The position numbers were made by a program, and so were the translations under genes. The notes below the pieces were generated by a model that did not search any database, was not told where the DNA came from, and saw nothing but the letters and a program-made list of their open reading frames with translations. This document shows, piece after piece, positions 51,908 through 60,573 of a stretch of 64,000 nucleotides of DNA. The stretch's first letter is position 1. Each line of letters starts with the position of its first letter. The stretch lies in contig JAHBYC010000007.1 in the NCBI GenBank assembly GCA_019636175.1, positions 1-64,000 on the forward strand. Direction: 5' to 3'. The stretch is from Caulobacter sp. (lineage in GTDB: Bacteria; Pseudomonadota; Alphaproteobacteria; Caulobacterales; Caulobacteraceae).

Positions 51908-51969
51908 GGACTCGAACCTGCAACCAGACCGTTATGAGCGGACGGCTCTAACCATTGAGCTACGCGCCC
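51894..51969 (-). tRNA. tRNA with anticodon CAT (tRNA-Ile2-like, or Met)
   Basis: A 76-base cloverleaf: acceptor GGGCGCG with CGCGCCT, D-stem GCTC/GAGC, anticodon loop CTCATAA, T-arm GCAGG-TTCGAGT-CCTGC, discriminator A and an encoded CCA. The anticodon CAT can serve Met or, after lysidine modification, Ile (ATA). The D-arm AGCTCAATGGTTAGAGC and the CTCATAA loop resemble E. coli ileX-type tRNA-Ile2, which I favour. The anticodon stem has one T-T mismatch. The 3' end is the island integration site. Confidence 0.88.
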
Positions 51970-52074
51970 CCGACTTGGGAGGAACAGCGCGCCTAGCATG
52001 GGGCCTTAAGGAAGGCGATACCCCGAGCGGCTACAACCGGCGACAGGCAGGACGCCGCGCGGGTCAACGGCACG

Positions 52075-53142
52075 ATGAATCTTTCCAGCGGTCAGCATCT
52101 GGCGGACCTGGCGCTCGGCGCCGCCCAGGGTCTGACCCAAGGTCTGGGCCTGCGCGTCGCCGGGCTGTTGCTGGGTCCAGGCTCGGCCGCCTCCCTCGCC
52201 TCCCTCCTCAGCGCCATGGTGATCGGCGGCCTGTTCCTGCTGCTGCGCCGCGGGCCGGGCAAGCGCGCGGTGCCGGTGCGGGTGCTGCTGAGGGCGCTGG
52301 CGCCGCGGCGGATCTTCAGTAGCCGGTCAGGCAAAACGGATCTGGCCTTTCTGTTGTTCAATACCCTGGCTTTCGGCCTGCTGTTCGGCTGGGCCCTGGT
52401 CTCCCAGGCGGTGGTCAGCGGCTGGCTGCTGAACGGACTGGAGACGGCGTTCGGGCCTGGACCCGGCCCGCTGTTCGGCCCTGTCGCCGGGCCGGCCATC
52501 GCCCTGGTCGCCGGAACCCTGGTGCTCTTCCTGGCCGGAGAGCTGGGCTACTGGGTCGATCACTGGCTCAGCCACCGGATCCCCTTCTTCTGGGAGTTCC
52601 ACAAGGTTCATCACAGCGCCGAACACCTCTCGCCGCTGACCAATTTCCGCGTGCACCCCATCGAGGGGCTGAAGTTCGCCTGGATCCTGGCCCTGTTCAT
52701 GGGAACGGCGGGGGCGGTGCTGACCTGGCTGCTGGGTCGCCCGGCCGGGGCCTTCACCGTGTTCGACCGCAATGTGCTGGCCCTGGCGGGGCTCTATCTG
52801 GTGCAGCATCTGCAGCATTCGCACCTGTGGATCCGCTTCACCGGACCTGTCGGCCGCTGGATCTACAGCCCGGCCCATCACCAGATCCATCACTCCAGCG
52901 CCCCCGAGCATTTCGACCGCAACTTCGGCAGCCTGCTGACCCTCTGGGACCGCCTGTTCGGCAGCCACTATGAGCCGCCGGCGACCAGGCCGCCCCTGAC
53001 CTTCGGCCTCGGCCCGGAGGAATCGACCCATCACAGCCTGTGGGAGGGTTATCTGGCCCCCGTCGGCAAGGCCCTGGCCACCCTCGCGCCCCGGCCCGAG
53101 ACTCCGCTTGGCGAAGCGGCCCGCGACAAGGCGGCGGGATGA
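52075..53142 (+). CDS. Sterol desaturase / fatty acid hydroxylase family membrane enzyme
   Basis: A 355-residue membrane di-iron oxygenase. Histidine boxes are visible in order: HWLSHR (WVDHWLSHRIPF), HKVHHSAEH, H in QHLQHSHLW and HHQIHHSSAPEH, the set of the fatty-acid-hydroxylase superfamily. Four or more hydrophobic helices surround them. Members hydroxylate or desaturate sterols, carotenoids or lipids; the substrate is not clear. It overlaps the acyltransferase gene by ATGA, so the pair may modify the same lipid or surface polymer. First gene right of the tRNA. Confidence 0.88.
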   Translation: MNLSSGQHLADLALGAAQGLTQGLGLRVAGLLLGPGSAASLASLLSAMVIGGLFLLLRRGPGKRAVPVRVLLRALAPRRIFSSRSGKTDLAFLLFNTLAFGLLFGWALVSQAVVSGWLLNGLETAFGPGPGPLFGPVAGPAIALVAGTLVLFLAGELGYWVDHWLSHRIPFFWEFHKVHHSAEHLSPLTNFRVHPIEGLKFAWILALFMGTAGAVLTWLLGRPAGAFTVFDRNVLALAGLYLVQHLQHSHLWIRFTGPVGRWIYSPAHHQIHHSSAPEHFDRNFGSLLTLWDRLFGSHYEPPATRPPLTFGLGPEESTHHSLWEGYLAPVGKALATLAPRPETPLGEAARDKAAG

Positions 53143-54272
53143 CCGCCCCGGCCCCCTCCGCCTCGGCCCCCTCCGCTGCGGCCAGACTCGACGCCCTCGA
53201 CGGCGTGCGGGGCGCGGCGGCCCTGATCGTCATGGGCCTGCATATCGCCGGCTGTCTGAATGTCGGGCTGCTGGGCCACGGCTATCTGATGGTCGATCTG
53301 TTCTTCCTGATGAGCGGGTTCGTGCTCTCCGCCGGCTACGGCGCGCGGTTGTCCCGGGGCGGCGCCGGCCTGTGGTTCGGCGCCAGACGTCTCATCCGGC
53401 TGTATCCCCTGGCCCTGCTGGGGCTGTTGGCGGGCGCCGCCGCGGCCTTCGCCCTGGCGGCCGGCGGCCTTCGCCCGCTTGAGGATCGGCCGGCGCTCTA
53501 TCTGGTCCTGGGGGCCCTGTTCCTGCCCTGGCTGGGCGGCGGGCTGATCTCGCCGTTCAACGGTCCGGCCTGGTCGTTGCAGCTCGAGCTGTGGATCAAC
53601 CTCGCCTACGGCTTTGTCGCCCGCTGGCTTACCGACCGGCGACTGGCGGTCATCGTCGCGATCGCCGGCGCCGGCCTGCTCGCGGTCAGCCTGGTCAACG
53701 GCCAGTTCGACGGCGGCTTCGCCAACAACGATCCCGGCCGCTCTGCAGGTCCATGGAGCTATCTGGTCGGCTGGCTGCGGGTCGGGTTCTCCTTCCCCCT
53801 GGGCATCCTGCTGCATCGGCGTTGGGCCGCCGGACGGCTGCACAGGATCGCCAGCGGCATGACCCTGTGGCTGGCGCCGGCGGCCTTGCTGCTTGTCGCC
53901 CTGCCGCCGCCCGGCCTCACCCCGCTGTATGACCTGGCGATGGTGGGACTTCTGTTTCCGCTGCTGGTGGTGCTCTGCGCCAACGCCGCGGTCGGCGGCG
54001 CGGCGCGGACCGTCAGCGGGCTGATGGGGCGGCTGTCCTACGGCCTCTATGTTCTGCACGGACCGATCCTGGTCGGCTTCCGCGAGCTCGAACCGGCGGG
54101 AATGTCGCCGGCCGGACGGCTGGGCTGGTACGGCCTGGCCGCCCTCTGCGCCATCGTCGCGGCCGCCCTGGCCGAGCGCTGGATCGACCGCCCGGCCCGG
54201 CGCTGGGCCGCCCGGCGGGATGTCGGCGCGACAACGCCGATCTCAGGAACCGTTCAGGTTCAATCGGCTTAG
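53139..54272 (+). CDS. OafA/YrhL-type acyltransferase (acyltransferase 3 family)
   Basis: A 377-residue membrane protein with about ten helices. The N-terminal LDALDGVRGAAALIVMGLHIAG and LLGHGYLMVDLFFLMSGFVLS carry the conserved R-G and H of the family, and FNGPAWSLQLELWINLAYG is the second signature. Such proteins acylate exported carbohydrates or lipids. Translation is coupled to the upstream hydroxylase-like gene. Confidence 0.9.
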   Translation: MTAPAPSASAPSAAARLDALDGVRGAAALIVMGLHIAGCLNVGLLGHGYLMVDLFFLMSGFVLSAGYGARLSRGGAGLWFGARRLIRLYPLALLGLLAGAAAAFALAAGGLRPLEDRPALYLVLGALFLPWLGGGLISPFNGPAWSLQLELWINLAYGFVARWLTDRRLAVIVAIAGAGLLAVSLVNGQFDGGFANNDPGRSAGPWSYLVGWLRVGFSFPLGILLHRRWAAGRLHRIASGMTLWLAPAALLLVALPPPGLTPLYDLAMVGLLFPLLVVLCANAAVGGAARTVSGLMGRLSYGLYVLHGPILVGFRELEPAGMSPAGRLGWYGLAALCAIVAAALAERWIDRPARRWAARRDVGATTPISGTVQVQSA

Positions 54273-54323
54273 ACTGGTCTGGAAGTCGCCGATCAACGGC
54301 GTCTCTTGAGCGGGACCTTTGCC

Positions 54324-55061
54324 ATGAAAACCCTGATGCGCGCCGCCGCTGTCGGCGCCCTGATCCTCGCCGGTTCGGCCGGCGCCTCCACCGCCGCCCT
54401 GGCCCAGACCGCCCCGGCGGCCGACGCCGCCTTCCGGGCCACCACCCTCAACCTGTCGGCCCGGGGCGAGGTGCGTCAGGCGCCCGACATGGCCACCATC
54501 ACCCTCGGGGTGCAGACCGAGGCCCCGACCGCCGGCGAGGCGATGAAGGCCAACGCCGCCCAGATGACCAAGGTGATCGCCAGCCTGAAGAAGAGCGGCG
54601 TCGCGGCCAGGGACATCCAGACCTCGGGCCTCAACCTCAATCCGCAATATGTCTATCAGGAGAACCTGCCGCCCCGGCTGACCGGCTACCAGGCCGCCAA
54701 TCAGGTGACCATCGTGGTGCGCGACCTGTCGAAGCTGGGTCAGGTGGTCGACGCCACGGTCGCCTCGGGCGCCACCAATGTCGGCGGCATCAGCTTTGGC
54801 ATCGACAACAGCAAGGCCGCCGAGGACGCCGCCAGGCTGGAAGCCGTCAAGGCCCTGCAGGCCAAGGCCAACCTCTACGCCAACGCCCTCGGCTACCGCG
54901 TGGCGCGGCTGGTGACCTTCAACGAGTCGGGCGGCTATGCGCCGCAGCCGCCGGTGATGATGGCCAGCTTCGCCAAGGCCAGCGACGAATCCAGCCCCGT
55001 CGAGGGCGGCGAACTGAATGTGACGATCAACGTCAGCGCCACCTTCGAACTGGTGAAATAG
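54324..55061 (+). CDS. SIMPL-domain (DUF541) secreted protein
   Basis: A 245-residue protein with a signal peptide (LMRAAAVGALILAGSAGASTAALAQ) and a SIMPL domain: LNLSARGEVRQAPDMATITLGVQTEAPTAGEAMKANA, IQTSGLNLNPQYVYQ, GYQAANQVTIVVRDLSKLGQVVD and GGISFGIDNSKAAEDAARLEAV. These periplasmic or outer-membrane proteins of unknown mechanism are linked to stress tolerance. The ATG at 54324 is taken because it gives a normal signal peptide. A GC-rich hairpin follows the stop (55072-55101). Confidence 0.9.
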   Translation: MKTLMRAAAVGALILAGSAGASTAALAQTAPAADAAFRATTLNLSARGEVRQAPDMATITLGVQTEAPTAGEAMKANAAQMTKVIASLKKSGVAARDIQTSGLNLNPQYVYQENLPPRLTGYQAANQVTIVVRDLSKLGQVVDATVASGATNVGGISFGIDNSKAAEDAARLEAVKALQAKANLYANALGYRVARLVTFNESGGYAPQPPVMMASFAKASDESSPVEGGELNVTINVSATFELVK

Positions 55062-55071
55062 CCGTCTCCCG

Positions 55072-55101
55072 CACCCTTCTCCCCGCAGGGGGAGAGGGGT
55101 G
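55072..55101 (+). terminator. Hairpin after the SIMPL gene
   Basis: CACCCTTCTCCCC and GGGGAGAGGGGTG form a 13-bp stem with one wobble, 11 bp after the SIMPL gene stop. It lacks a U-tract and resembles the TTCTCCCC-type dispersed repeats seen again at 59237-59392, so its role as a terminator is tentative. Confidence 0.45.
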
Positions 55102-55111
55102 CTCCGGCGGG

Positions 55112-55230
55112 CCTAGACCCTTTCAGGTTTTGTTGTACGCATCAAAACCTGATCAAAAGGGTCTAAAATCAAACATTTAGAGCATGTCCGGGCGGGCGAA
55201 CCGCGTACACTTCGCCCTGACATGCTCTAG
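55112..55230. repeat. 119-bp double-hairpin interspersed repeat, copy 2
   Basis: Identical in length to 9614-9732 and matching at 117 of 119 positions. It has the same two tandem palindromes, and its right edge CTCTAG again supplies the TAG stop codon of the adjacent leftward gene (lipoprotein 55227-55691). Confidence 0.85.
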
Positions 55231-55691
55231 AGTCCCCCGCGGCGGAAGGCGGGCCCGAGGCGCGCCTTGATTTCCCGGCCGGGCAACGCCCGCTCACCCT
55301 CCATCATCGCGGCATAGGCCAGCTTGCCCGCGCTGGAGCCCGGGCTGGTTTCGACCGGCCCGGTCGCCCAGGCCACGGTGCGGGCGCCTTCAGGGGCGCT
55401 GTCGCAGCTGATCGCCCGGTCATCCCCCTTGGCGGCCAGTTCGGCCAGGTCGGTGGTGTTCAGCGTCCCGCCGTTGCAGTCGGGCAGCTTGCGGATGCAG
55501 GCGGAGGGATCGCCGTACTGGAAGGTCTTCTTGCCGGTCTCCTGTTCGACGATCAGGACACAGGTGTTGGGATCGCCGACCACCCGGGCGACCTCGTCAA
55601 GCAGGGTCTGGCCGTTGACGCCCTTGGGCGTCGGCTCGCAGGCCGCCAGCATCACGGCGGTCAGTCCGAGACAGGGAAGCAGCGGGCGCAT
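55227..55691 (-). CDS. Hypothetical lipoprotein
   Basis: A 154-residue protein with a lipoprotein signal peptide: MRPLLPCLGLTAVMLAAC places the lipidated cysteine at residue 18. The mature part has four more cysteines (NTCVLIV, SACIRKLPDCNG, ISCDSAP), which may form disulfides. No known domain. The last codon and stop lie in the end of the 119-bp repeat, so the C-terminus (PAFRRGGL) may have been altered by the insertion. Confidence 0.72.
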   Translation of the reverse strand: MRPLLPCLGLTAVMLAACEPTPKGVNGQTLLDEVARVVGDPNTCVLIVEQETGKKTFQYGDPSACIRKLPDCNGGTLNTTDLAELAAKGDDRAISCDSAPEGARTVAWATGPVETSPGSSAGKLAYAAMMEGERALPGREIKARLGPAFRRGGL

Positions 55692-55774
55692 GGGAACCTC
55701 CGGTCAAAGGAGGCCAGTGTGCGCCATCGCGGACGCCGCCGAAACCCCCGGCCAACCGGCCGGGGCGCGGACCG

Positions 55775-56131
55775 TCAGGCGGCGCGCTTTACGTGGTTGC
55801 CCTCGTCGAGCAGCACCACGGCGGGATTGTAGTTGCGGGCTTCCTCGGCCGGCAGCTGGCAGTAGGTCACGACGATGACCTTGTCGCCCTTCTGCACCAG
55901 ACGCGCGGCGGCGCCGTTGACCCCGATCACCTTAGACCCGCGCGGGGCCTCGATGGCGTAGGTGGTGAAACGGGCGCCGTTGGTGATGTTCAGCACATCG
56001 ACCTGTTCGTGCGGCAGGATTCCGGACGCATCCAGCAGATCGCGATCGATGGCGATCGAGCCCTCGTAGTCGAGATCGGCCTGGGTGACCGTGGCGCGGT
56101 GCAGCTTGGCCTTCATCATGGTCAGCAGCAT
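55775..56131 (-). CDS. panD: Aspartate 1-decarboxylase precursor
   Basis: A 118-residue pyruvoyl enzyme that makes beta-alanine for pantothenate and coenzyme A. The self-cleavage site G24-S25 in DYEGSIAID is present, as are [14 protein letters not shown] at the N-terminus, [13 protein letters not shown] and the VIVVTYCQL core. The start at 56131 gives the standard N-terminus [13 protein letters not shown]; the open frame continues upstream without meaning. It is a single gene here, with panB and panC elsewhere. Confidence 0.95.
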   Translation of the reverse strand: MLLTMMKAKLHRATVTQADLDYEGSIAIDRDLLDASGILPHEQVDVLNITNGARFTTYAIEAPRGSKVIGVNGAAARLVQKGDKVIVVTYCQLPAEEARNYNPAVVLLDEGNHVKRAA

Positions 56132-56275
56132 GGTGTCGAAAACCCTCGCAAGGATCGAAACACGGGGCCGCCACACACAAGGCCCCTTGGGGAGGAGGTG
56201 CATATACGCACCTTGAGGGGCCTCTTCAATGCAGTGCAATATGAACGTTGATAAGATAGCCGGGACCACGGAACC

Positions 56276-57145
56276 TCAGGCGAGGCCGGATTCCCGCTTG
56301 AGGAAGGCCATCATGTCGTCATGCAGGGTGGAGCGACGGCGGAAGGTCCGCGACAGATCCAGCAGCACATCAGCATGGCTGAGGCCGGGATAGATGTGGC
56401 TTTCCACCTCCACCCCCTGTTCCCTCAGGGCGGCGGCCAGGCGCTCGGTATTGCGCGGACGCACGGTCTTGTCGGCGCTGCCCGCGGCCAGGAAGGCGGG
56501 AGGCGAACCCGGGCGGGCGTAGTCGAGGGTCTGGTAGGCCCCGCCCTCCGCCGCCGGCCCGAAGGTGCGGCTCAGCACCGGACCGCTGAGATCGGGGAAA
56601 TAATAGGGGCCGGCGAGGCCGGCGAAGGCCTTGATCAGGGCGCGATCGACCCCGACGGCCTTGAGGTAGCGGGGGTCGAGGGCGACCATGGCGGCGTTGT
56701 AGGCGCCGGCCGAATGGCCGACCAGCACGATGCGCGAGGGATCGCCGCCCTGGGCCGCGATATTGTCGACGGTCCATTTCACCGCCAGGGCCACATCCTG
56801 CAGGAAGGCGGGAAAGGCCACCTCGGGCACCAGCCGATAGTCGGGCACCACGGTGACGAAGCCCTCGGCGGCCATGGCCTTGCCGGCCCAGGCGTATTCG
56901 CCCCGCGCGCCGCTGTCCCAGCCGCCGCCGTAGATGAAGATGCAGACCGGGGCGTTCGTCGCGCCGCCGACCGGGGCGTAGACGTCCAGCCTGTTGCGCT
57001 CCAGCGGCCCGAAACTCACCCCCTTCAGGGGCTGGCGCGCCGGATCGGTCAGGGTGACGGTGTTGAAGAAGCGGGCCGGGGTGCAGGCGGCGGCCAGGGC
57101 CCCGGCCAGTCCGATCAGGCCAAGGCGGCGGGTCATTTCAGTCAT
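56276..57145 (-). CDS. Alpha/beta hydrolase (lipoprotein esterase, carboxylesterase-like)
   Basis: A 289-residue hydrolase of the hormone-sensitive-lipase/kynurenine-formamidase-like group. A short lipoprotein-type signal ends at C21 (LAGALAAACTP); the oxyanion motif is IYGGGWDSG and the nucleophile S145 lies in VGHSAGAYN, with AGSADKTVRPRN (acid) and YPGLSHADVL (His) downstream. The ATG at 57145 overlaps the VOC gene stop (ATGA). It is probably lipid-anchored in the periplasm; substrate unknown. Confidence 0.85.
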   Translation of the reverse strand: MTEMTRRLGLIGLAGALAAACTPARFFNTVTLTDPARQPLKGVSFGPLERNRLDVYAPVGGATNAPVCIFIYGGGWDSGARGEYAWAGKAMAAEGFVTVVPDYRLVPEVAFPAFLQDVALAVKWTVDNIAAQGGDPSRIVLVGHSAGAYNAAMVALDPRYLKAVGVDRALIKAFAGLAGPYYFPDLSGPVLSRTFGPAAEGGAYQTLDYARPGSPPAFLAAGSADKTVRPRNTERLAAALREQGVEVESHIYPGLSHADVLLDLSRTFRRRSTLHDDMMAFLKRESGLA

Positions 57146-57549
57146 CCTGCGGGGGTCTCCGACTTGCTGGACAGTCGCCACGGCGGGTGGCGGCGATTGG
57201 CGCCGGCGCGATAGAGGCAGACGCGGTTTCCCGCCGGATCGCTGGTCCAGGCCTCGCGCCACAGCCAGGTCTGGTCGTCCGGCCCGGAATCGAAATTGAG
57301 CCCGGTGTCGATCAGATGCTCGACGGTGGCGTCCAGATCATCGTCCTCGAAATAGACGCAGGCCGCGCCCGGCACGGCGTCCGGATCGAGGTGAAGCGAG
57401 AAGGTCGGCGGGTCGCCGCCGTCTGAATCGGGACATTCAAAACGGGCGTAGTGATCGTTGCGGACGATCAGGATCAGTCCGAGCGACTCATAGAACTGGA
57501 CGGAGGCGGCCATATCGAGGGCGGGAACGGTCACTTGGTTGAGGCGCAT
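57142..57549 (-). CDS. VOC-superfamily protein
   Basis: A 135-residue glyoxalase-fold protein beginning MRLNQVTVPALDMAASVQFYESLGLILIV, with FSLHLDPDAVPGAACVYFEDDDLDATVEHLID and the C-terminal LWREAWTSDPAGNRVCLYRAG. The usual histidine ligand of the first strand is replaced (NQVTVPA), so metal binding is uncertain. AGGTGA precedes the ATG at 57549. It is translationally coupled to the lipoprotein hydrolase. Confidence 0.82.
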   Translation of the reverse strand: MRLNQVTVPALDMAASVQFYESLGLILIVRNDHYARFECPDSDGGDPPTFSLHLDPDAVPGAACVYFEDDDLDATVEHLIDTGLNFDSGPDDQTWLWREAWTSDPAGNRVCLYRAGANRRHPPWRLSSKSETPAG

Positions 57550-57635
57550 GAGGTTCACCTAGGCGGGCGATTGGCCGGGACAAGGCAGGGTAACCGGATT
57601 TATGGCCGACTGTTCCGGCCTTCTGGGAGATTCGC

Positions 57636-57857
57636 ATGCCGCCGCTCGAGATATTCGGCCTGTTCACGGCGGTGTTGATGCTCACCTTCTATGGCCTCGA
57701 ACGCCGGGGGCGGATCTTCATCCTGCTGTTCGCCCTCTCCTGCACCCTGGGGGCGGTCTATCTGTTCCTGCAGGGCGCCTGGCCCTACGGCCTGGTCGAA
57801 CTGGCCTGGACGGCGGTGGCCGGGTGGCGCTGGTGGAAGGCCGTCAATCCGGATTGA
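57636..57857 (+). CDS. Small integral membrane protein
   Basis: A 73-residue protein with two or three membrane segments (LEIFGLFTAVLMLTFYGL, IFILLFALSCTLGAVYLFL and YGLVELAWTAVAGWRWW). GGGAGA precedes the ATG. Small proteins of this kind are common in Alphaproteobacteria and have no known function. It is divergent from the VOC gene and convergent with the GFA gene. Confidence 0.75.
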   Translation: MPPLEIFGLFTAVLMLTFYGLERRGRIFILLFALSCTLGAVYLFLQGAWPYGLVELAWTAVAGWRWWKAVNPD

Positions 57858-57870
57858 GCCAGGGCCCCGG

Positions 57871-58317
57871 TCAGGTCCGGGTCCGGTATTCCGCCATCAG
57901 GCGCGGATAGTCCTCCGGGGCCGGGAACTGCTCAAAGCTGTGGACGGCCGGGGTCGTGGCCCAGGGCAGGCGCTCGCTGGTGTAGCTTTCGATGAAGGGC
58001 GGAAATCCGGAAGGATCGTCCAGCATCGTGGTCCGCACATTGACGAAGGGCCTAGGCAGGCGGGTGAACATCCAGCTGAGGCAATGGGGGCAATGGTTGT
58101 GGCGGATCTCGCCATGCAGCCCGCCGATCACCGGCTCGCCGGCGGTGACCGCGAAGCCCTCGGCAGGAACCATGACGCTCAGCGAATAGGCGCTGGCGCT
58201 CATCTTCTGGCAGCCGGTGCAGTGGCAGGCCATGGTGATCATCGGCGCCGCCGCGATGCGGAACCGCACCTGGCCGCAGCGGCATCCGCCTTCGAGGGGG
58301 AGGGTCGGACTGGGCAT
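57871..58317 (-). CDS. GFA-family (Gfa-like, zinc-binding) protein
   Basis: A 148-residue protein of the glutathione-dependent formaldehyde-activating (GFA/CENP-V) fold. Zinc-ligand cysteines occur in GGCRCGQVRF, CHCTGCQK and NHCPHC, in the expected order. The start at 58317 (MPSPTLPLEGGC) leaves only a few residues before the first cysteine motif, as usual. True Gfa activity is not established for most members; function here is unknown. Confidence 0.88.
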   Translation of the reverse strand: MPSPTLPLEGGCRCGQVRFRIAAAPMITMACHCTGCQKMSASAYSLSVMVPAEGFAVTAGEPVIGGLHGEIRHNHCPHCLSWMFTRLPRPFVNVRTTMLDDPSGFPPFIESYTSERLPWATTPAVHSFEQFPAPEDYPRLMAEYRTRT

Positions 58318-58516
58318 GGGCGGGCTCCTTGGACGGCCTGGACCGGCAAGGGTCGGCGGTTTGGCGCGGCGGCGCAACGGGGGGAACGCGGCGACTCCGC
58401 TTGCCTTCGCGCCCCTTTTCCCCTATCAGCCCCCTCTTTCCGCGACTGCCGGGCCCAATGGCATGCCTTGGCGGTCCAGTTGCTACTCTTAGAGGACAGG
58501 GTTCGCCCTGAGCAAA

Positions 58517-58717
58517 ATGCCGAAACTGAAGACCAAGTCGGGCGCCAAGAAGCGCTTCAAACTGACGGCGACGGGCAAGCTCAAGGCCGGTGTGGCCGGC
58601 AAGCGCCACCGCCTGATCAGCCACAACGGCAAGTACATCCGCCAGCAGCGGGGCACCAAGGTGATGAGCGAGGCTGACGCCAAGATCATCAAGACCTACC
58701 TGCCCTACGGCCTTTAA
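58517..58717 (+). CDS. rpmI: 50S ribosomal protein L35
   Basis: A 66-residue very basic ribosomal protein: [23 protein letters not shown] and the C-terminal half [20 protein letters not shown] match L35. It is followed after 15 bp by rplT, the conserved order. infC, often the first gene of this operon, is not upstream; a 199-bp gap precedes rpmI and should hold the promoter. Confidence 0.97.
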   Translation: MPKLKTKSGAKKRFKLTATGKLKAGVAGKRHRLISHNGKYIRQQRGTKVMSEADAKIIKTYLPYGL

Positions 58718-58732
58718 GAGGAGCGCTGACAG

Positions 58733-59089
58733 ATGGCTCGCGTTAAACGGGGCGTTGTCGCCCACGCCAAGCACAAGAAGGTTCTCGAGCAGGCCAAGGG
58801 TTTCTATGGCCGCCGCAAGAACACCATCCGCGCCGCCAAGGCCGCGGTGGACAAGGCCGGACAGTACGCCTACCGCGACCGCAAGGTCCGCAAGCGCAGC
58901 TTCCGCAGCCTCTGGATCCAGCGCATCAACGCCGCCGCCCGTCTGGAAGGCTTCACCTACTCGCAGTTTATCCACGGCCTTGACGAGGCCGGGGTCGAGA
59001 TCGACCGCAAGGTTCTGGCGGACATCGCCGGCCAGGACCCGACCGCGTTCAAGGCCATCGCCGACAAGGTTCGCGCCGCGCTGGCTTGA
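58733..59089 (+). CDS. rplT: 50S ribosomal protein L20
   Basis: A 118-residue ribosomal protein essential for 50S assembly: [39 protein letters not shown] and [16 protein letters not shown] are the family signature. GAGGAG lies upstream of the ATG. L20 represses its own operon in many bacteria by binding the rpmI leader; no such structure is assigned here. A strong terminator follows. Confidence 0.98.
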   Translation: MARVKRGVVAHAKHKKVLEQAKGFYGRRKNTIRAAKAAVDKAGQYAYRDRKVRKRSFRSLWIQRINAAARLEGFTYSQFIHGLDEAGVEIDRKVLADIAGQDPTAFKAIADKVRAALA

Positions 59090-59120
59090 TGGCTTGAGGC
59101 TGACCGCCTCCAAGACCTGA

Positions 59121-59154
59121 AAAAGGCCCTCCGGTGTGAGCCGGGGGGCCTTTT
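59121..59154 (+). terminator. Rho-independent terminator of rpmI-rplT
   Basis: AAAAGGCCCTCCGG and CCGGGGGGCCTTTT form a 14-bp stem with one wobble and a TGTGAG loop, ending in TTTT, 31 bp after the rplT stop. Confidence 0.88.
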
Positions 59155-59236
59155 GCTTGCGCCCTCGCCTTCGCCAATTCCCGTTGAGGACGCCGTGACC
59201 GACCCCGCCCCGCACCCGACCAAGCCGCCAGGTCTT

Positions 59237-59392
59237 CCTTCTCCCCTTGCGGGAGAAGGTGGCGCGGAGCGCCGGATGAGGGGTCGAAGACTCTTCAAGC
59301 CGCGGAAGAGGCCCAAAGCGCCAACCCCTTCCCGCCGGAGCGACCCCTCATCCGTCGGCTTCGCCGACACCTTCTACCGCAAGGGGAGAAGG
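59237..59392. repeat. Long imperfect inverted repeat (TTCTCCCC family)
   Basis: An arm at 59237-59286 (from CCTTCTCCCCTTGCGG to GGATGAGGGGTCG) is matched by an inverted arm at 59341-59392, with the two about 54 bp apart. The arms differ by a small internal GC insertion (CGGCTTCGCCG). It fills the gap between rplT and pheS. Elements of this type are widespread in alphaproteobacterial intergenic DNA. Confidence 0.7.
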
Positions 59393-59460
59393 GCGCCCCG
59401 AAGCGAAGCCCTCTCTCAGTGGATGACGAACCGCGCCAACCTCGCTAGACGAACCCAGCC

Positions 59461-60573
59461 ATGACCGACCTCACCCAACTGCAAGCCGACCTCACCGGCC
59501 AGATCGCCGCCGCGCCGGACGCCGCTGCCCTGGAGGCCATTCGCGTGGCCGCCCTGGGCAAGGCCGGCTCCGTCTCCGCCCTGCTCAAGACCCTGGGCTC
59601 GATGAGCCCCGAGGAGCGCAAGGAGCAGGGGCCAAGGATCAACGCCCTGCGCGACGCCGTCGCCGCCGCCATCGCCGAACGCAAGGCGGCCCTGGAAAGC
59701 GCCGAACTGGACGCCCGGCTGGCGCGCGAAACCCTTGACCTGACCCTGCCGGCGCCGCCGCGCCGCAAGGGCAGCGTGCATCCGACCATGCAGACCATGG
59801 ACGAGATGGTCGCCATCTTCGCCGAGATGGGCTTCGCCGTGGCCGAGGGCCCGGACATCGAGGACGACTTCCACAACTTCACCGCCCTCAACTTCCCGCC
59901 CAAGCATCCGGCGCGGGAGATGCACGACACCTTCTTCTTCAACGAAGGCCCCGACGGCGAGCGCAAGCTCCTGCGCACCCACACCAGCCCGGTGCAGGTG
60001 CGGGCCATGCGGGTGGGCAACACCACCCCGCCCGCGCCGTGGATCGCCGCCGGTCAGGAGCCGCCGATCCGCATTGTCGTGCCGGGCCGCACCTACCGCA
60101 TGGACAGCGACGCCACCCACACCCCGATGTTCCACCAGATCGAGGGCCTGGTGATCGACAAGGGCATCCACATGGGCCACCTGAAGTGGACCCTGGAGAC
60201 CTTCATCGCCCGGTTCTTCGAGACCGACGCGGTGACCACGCGCTTCCGCCCCCACCACTTCCCCTTCACCGAGCCCTCGGCGGAGATGGATGTCGGCTGC
60301 GACCGCTCCGGCGGCGAGGTGCGTATCGGCACGGGCGAGGACTGGCTTGAAATTCTGGGTTGTGGGATGGTGCATCCCAATGTCCTGCGTCACTGCGGCA
60401 TCGACCCCGACGTCTACCAGGGCTTTGCCTTCGGCATGGGCGTGGACCGGCTTGGCACCCTCAAGTACGGCATGCCCGACCTGCGCGACATGTTCGCCAG
60501 CGATACGCGCTGGCTGGCCCACTACGGCTTTTCGGCCTTCCAGGCCCCCAACCCTGTTTCCGGACTGAGCTGA
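59461..60573 (+). CDS. pheS: Phenylalanyl-tRNA synthetase alpha subunit
   Basis: A 370-residue class II synthetase subunit. An N-terminal helical tRNA-binding coiled coil (1-85) is followed by the catalytic core with motif 1 ([21 protein letters not shown]), motif 2 ([25 protein letters not shown]) and motif 3 ([17 protein letters not shown]). The stop shares one base with the next start (TGATG), which begins an overlapping series that leads to pheT. Confidence 0.98.
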   Translation: MTDLTQLQADLTGQIAAAPDAAALEAIRVAALGKAGSVSALLKTLGSMSPEERKEQGPRINALRDAVAAAIAERKAALESAELDARLARETLDLTLPAPPRRKGSVHPTMQTMDEMVAIFAEMGFAVAEGPDIEDDFHNFTALNFPPKHPAREMHDTFFFNEGPDGERKLLRTHTSPVQVRAMRVGNTTPPAPWIAAGQEPPIRIVVPGRTYRMDSDATHTPMFHQIEGLVIDKGIHMGHLKWTLETFIARFFETDAVTTRFRPHHFPFTEPSAEMDVGCDRSGGEVRIGTGEDWLEILGCGMVHPNVLRHCGIDPDVYQGFAFGMGVDRLGTLKYGMPDLRDMFASDTRWLAHYGFSAFQAPNPVSGLS

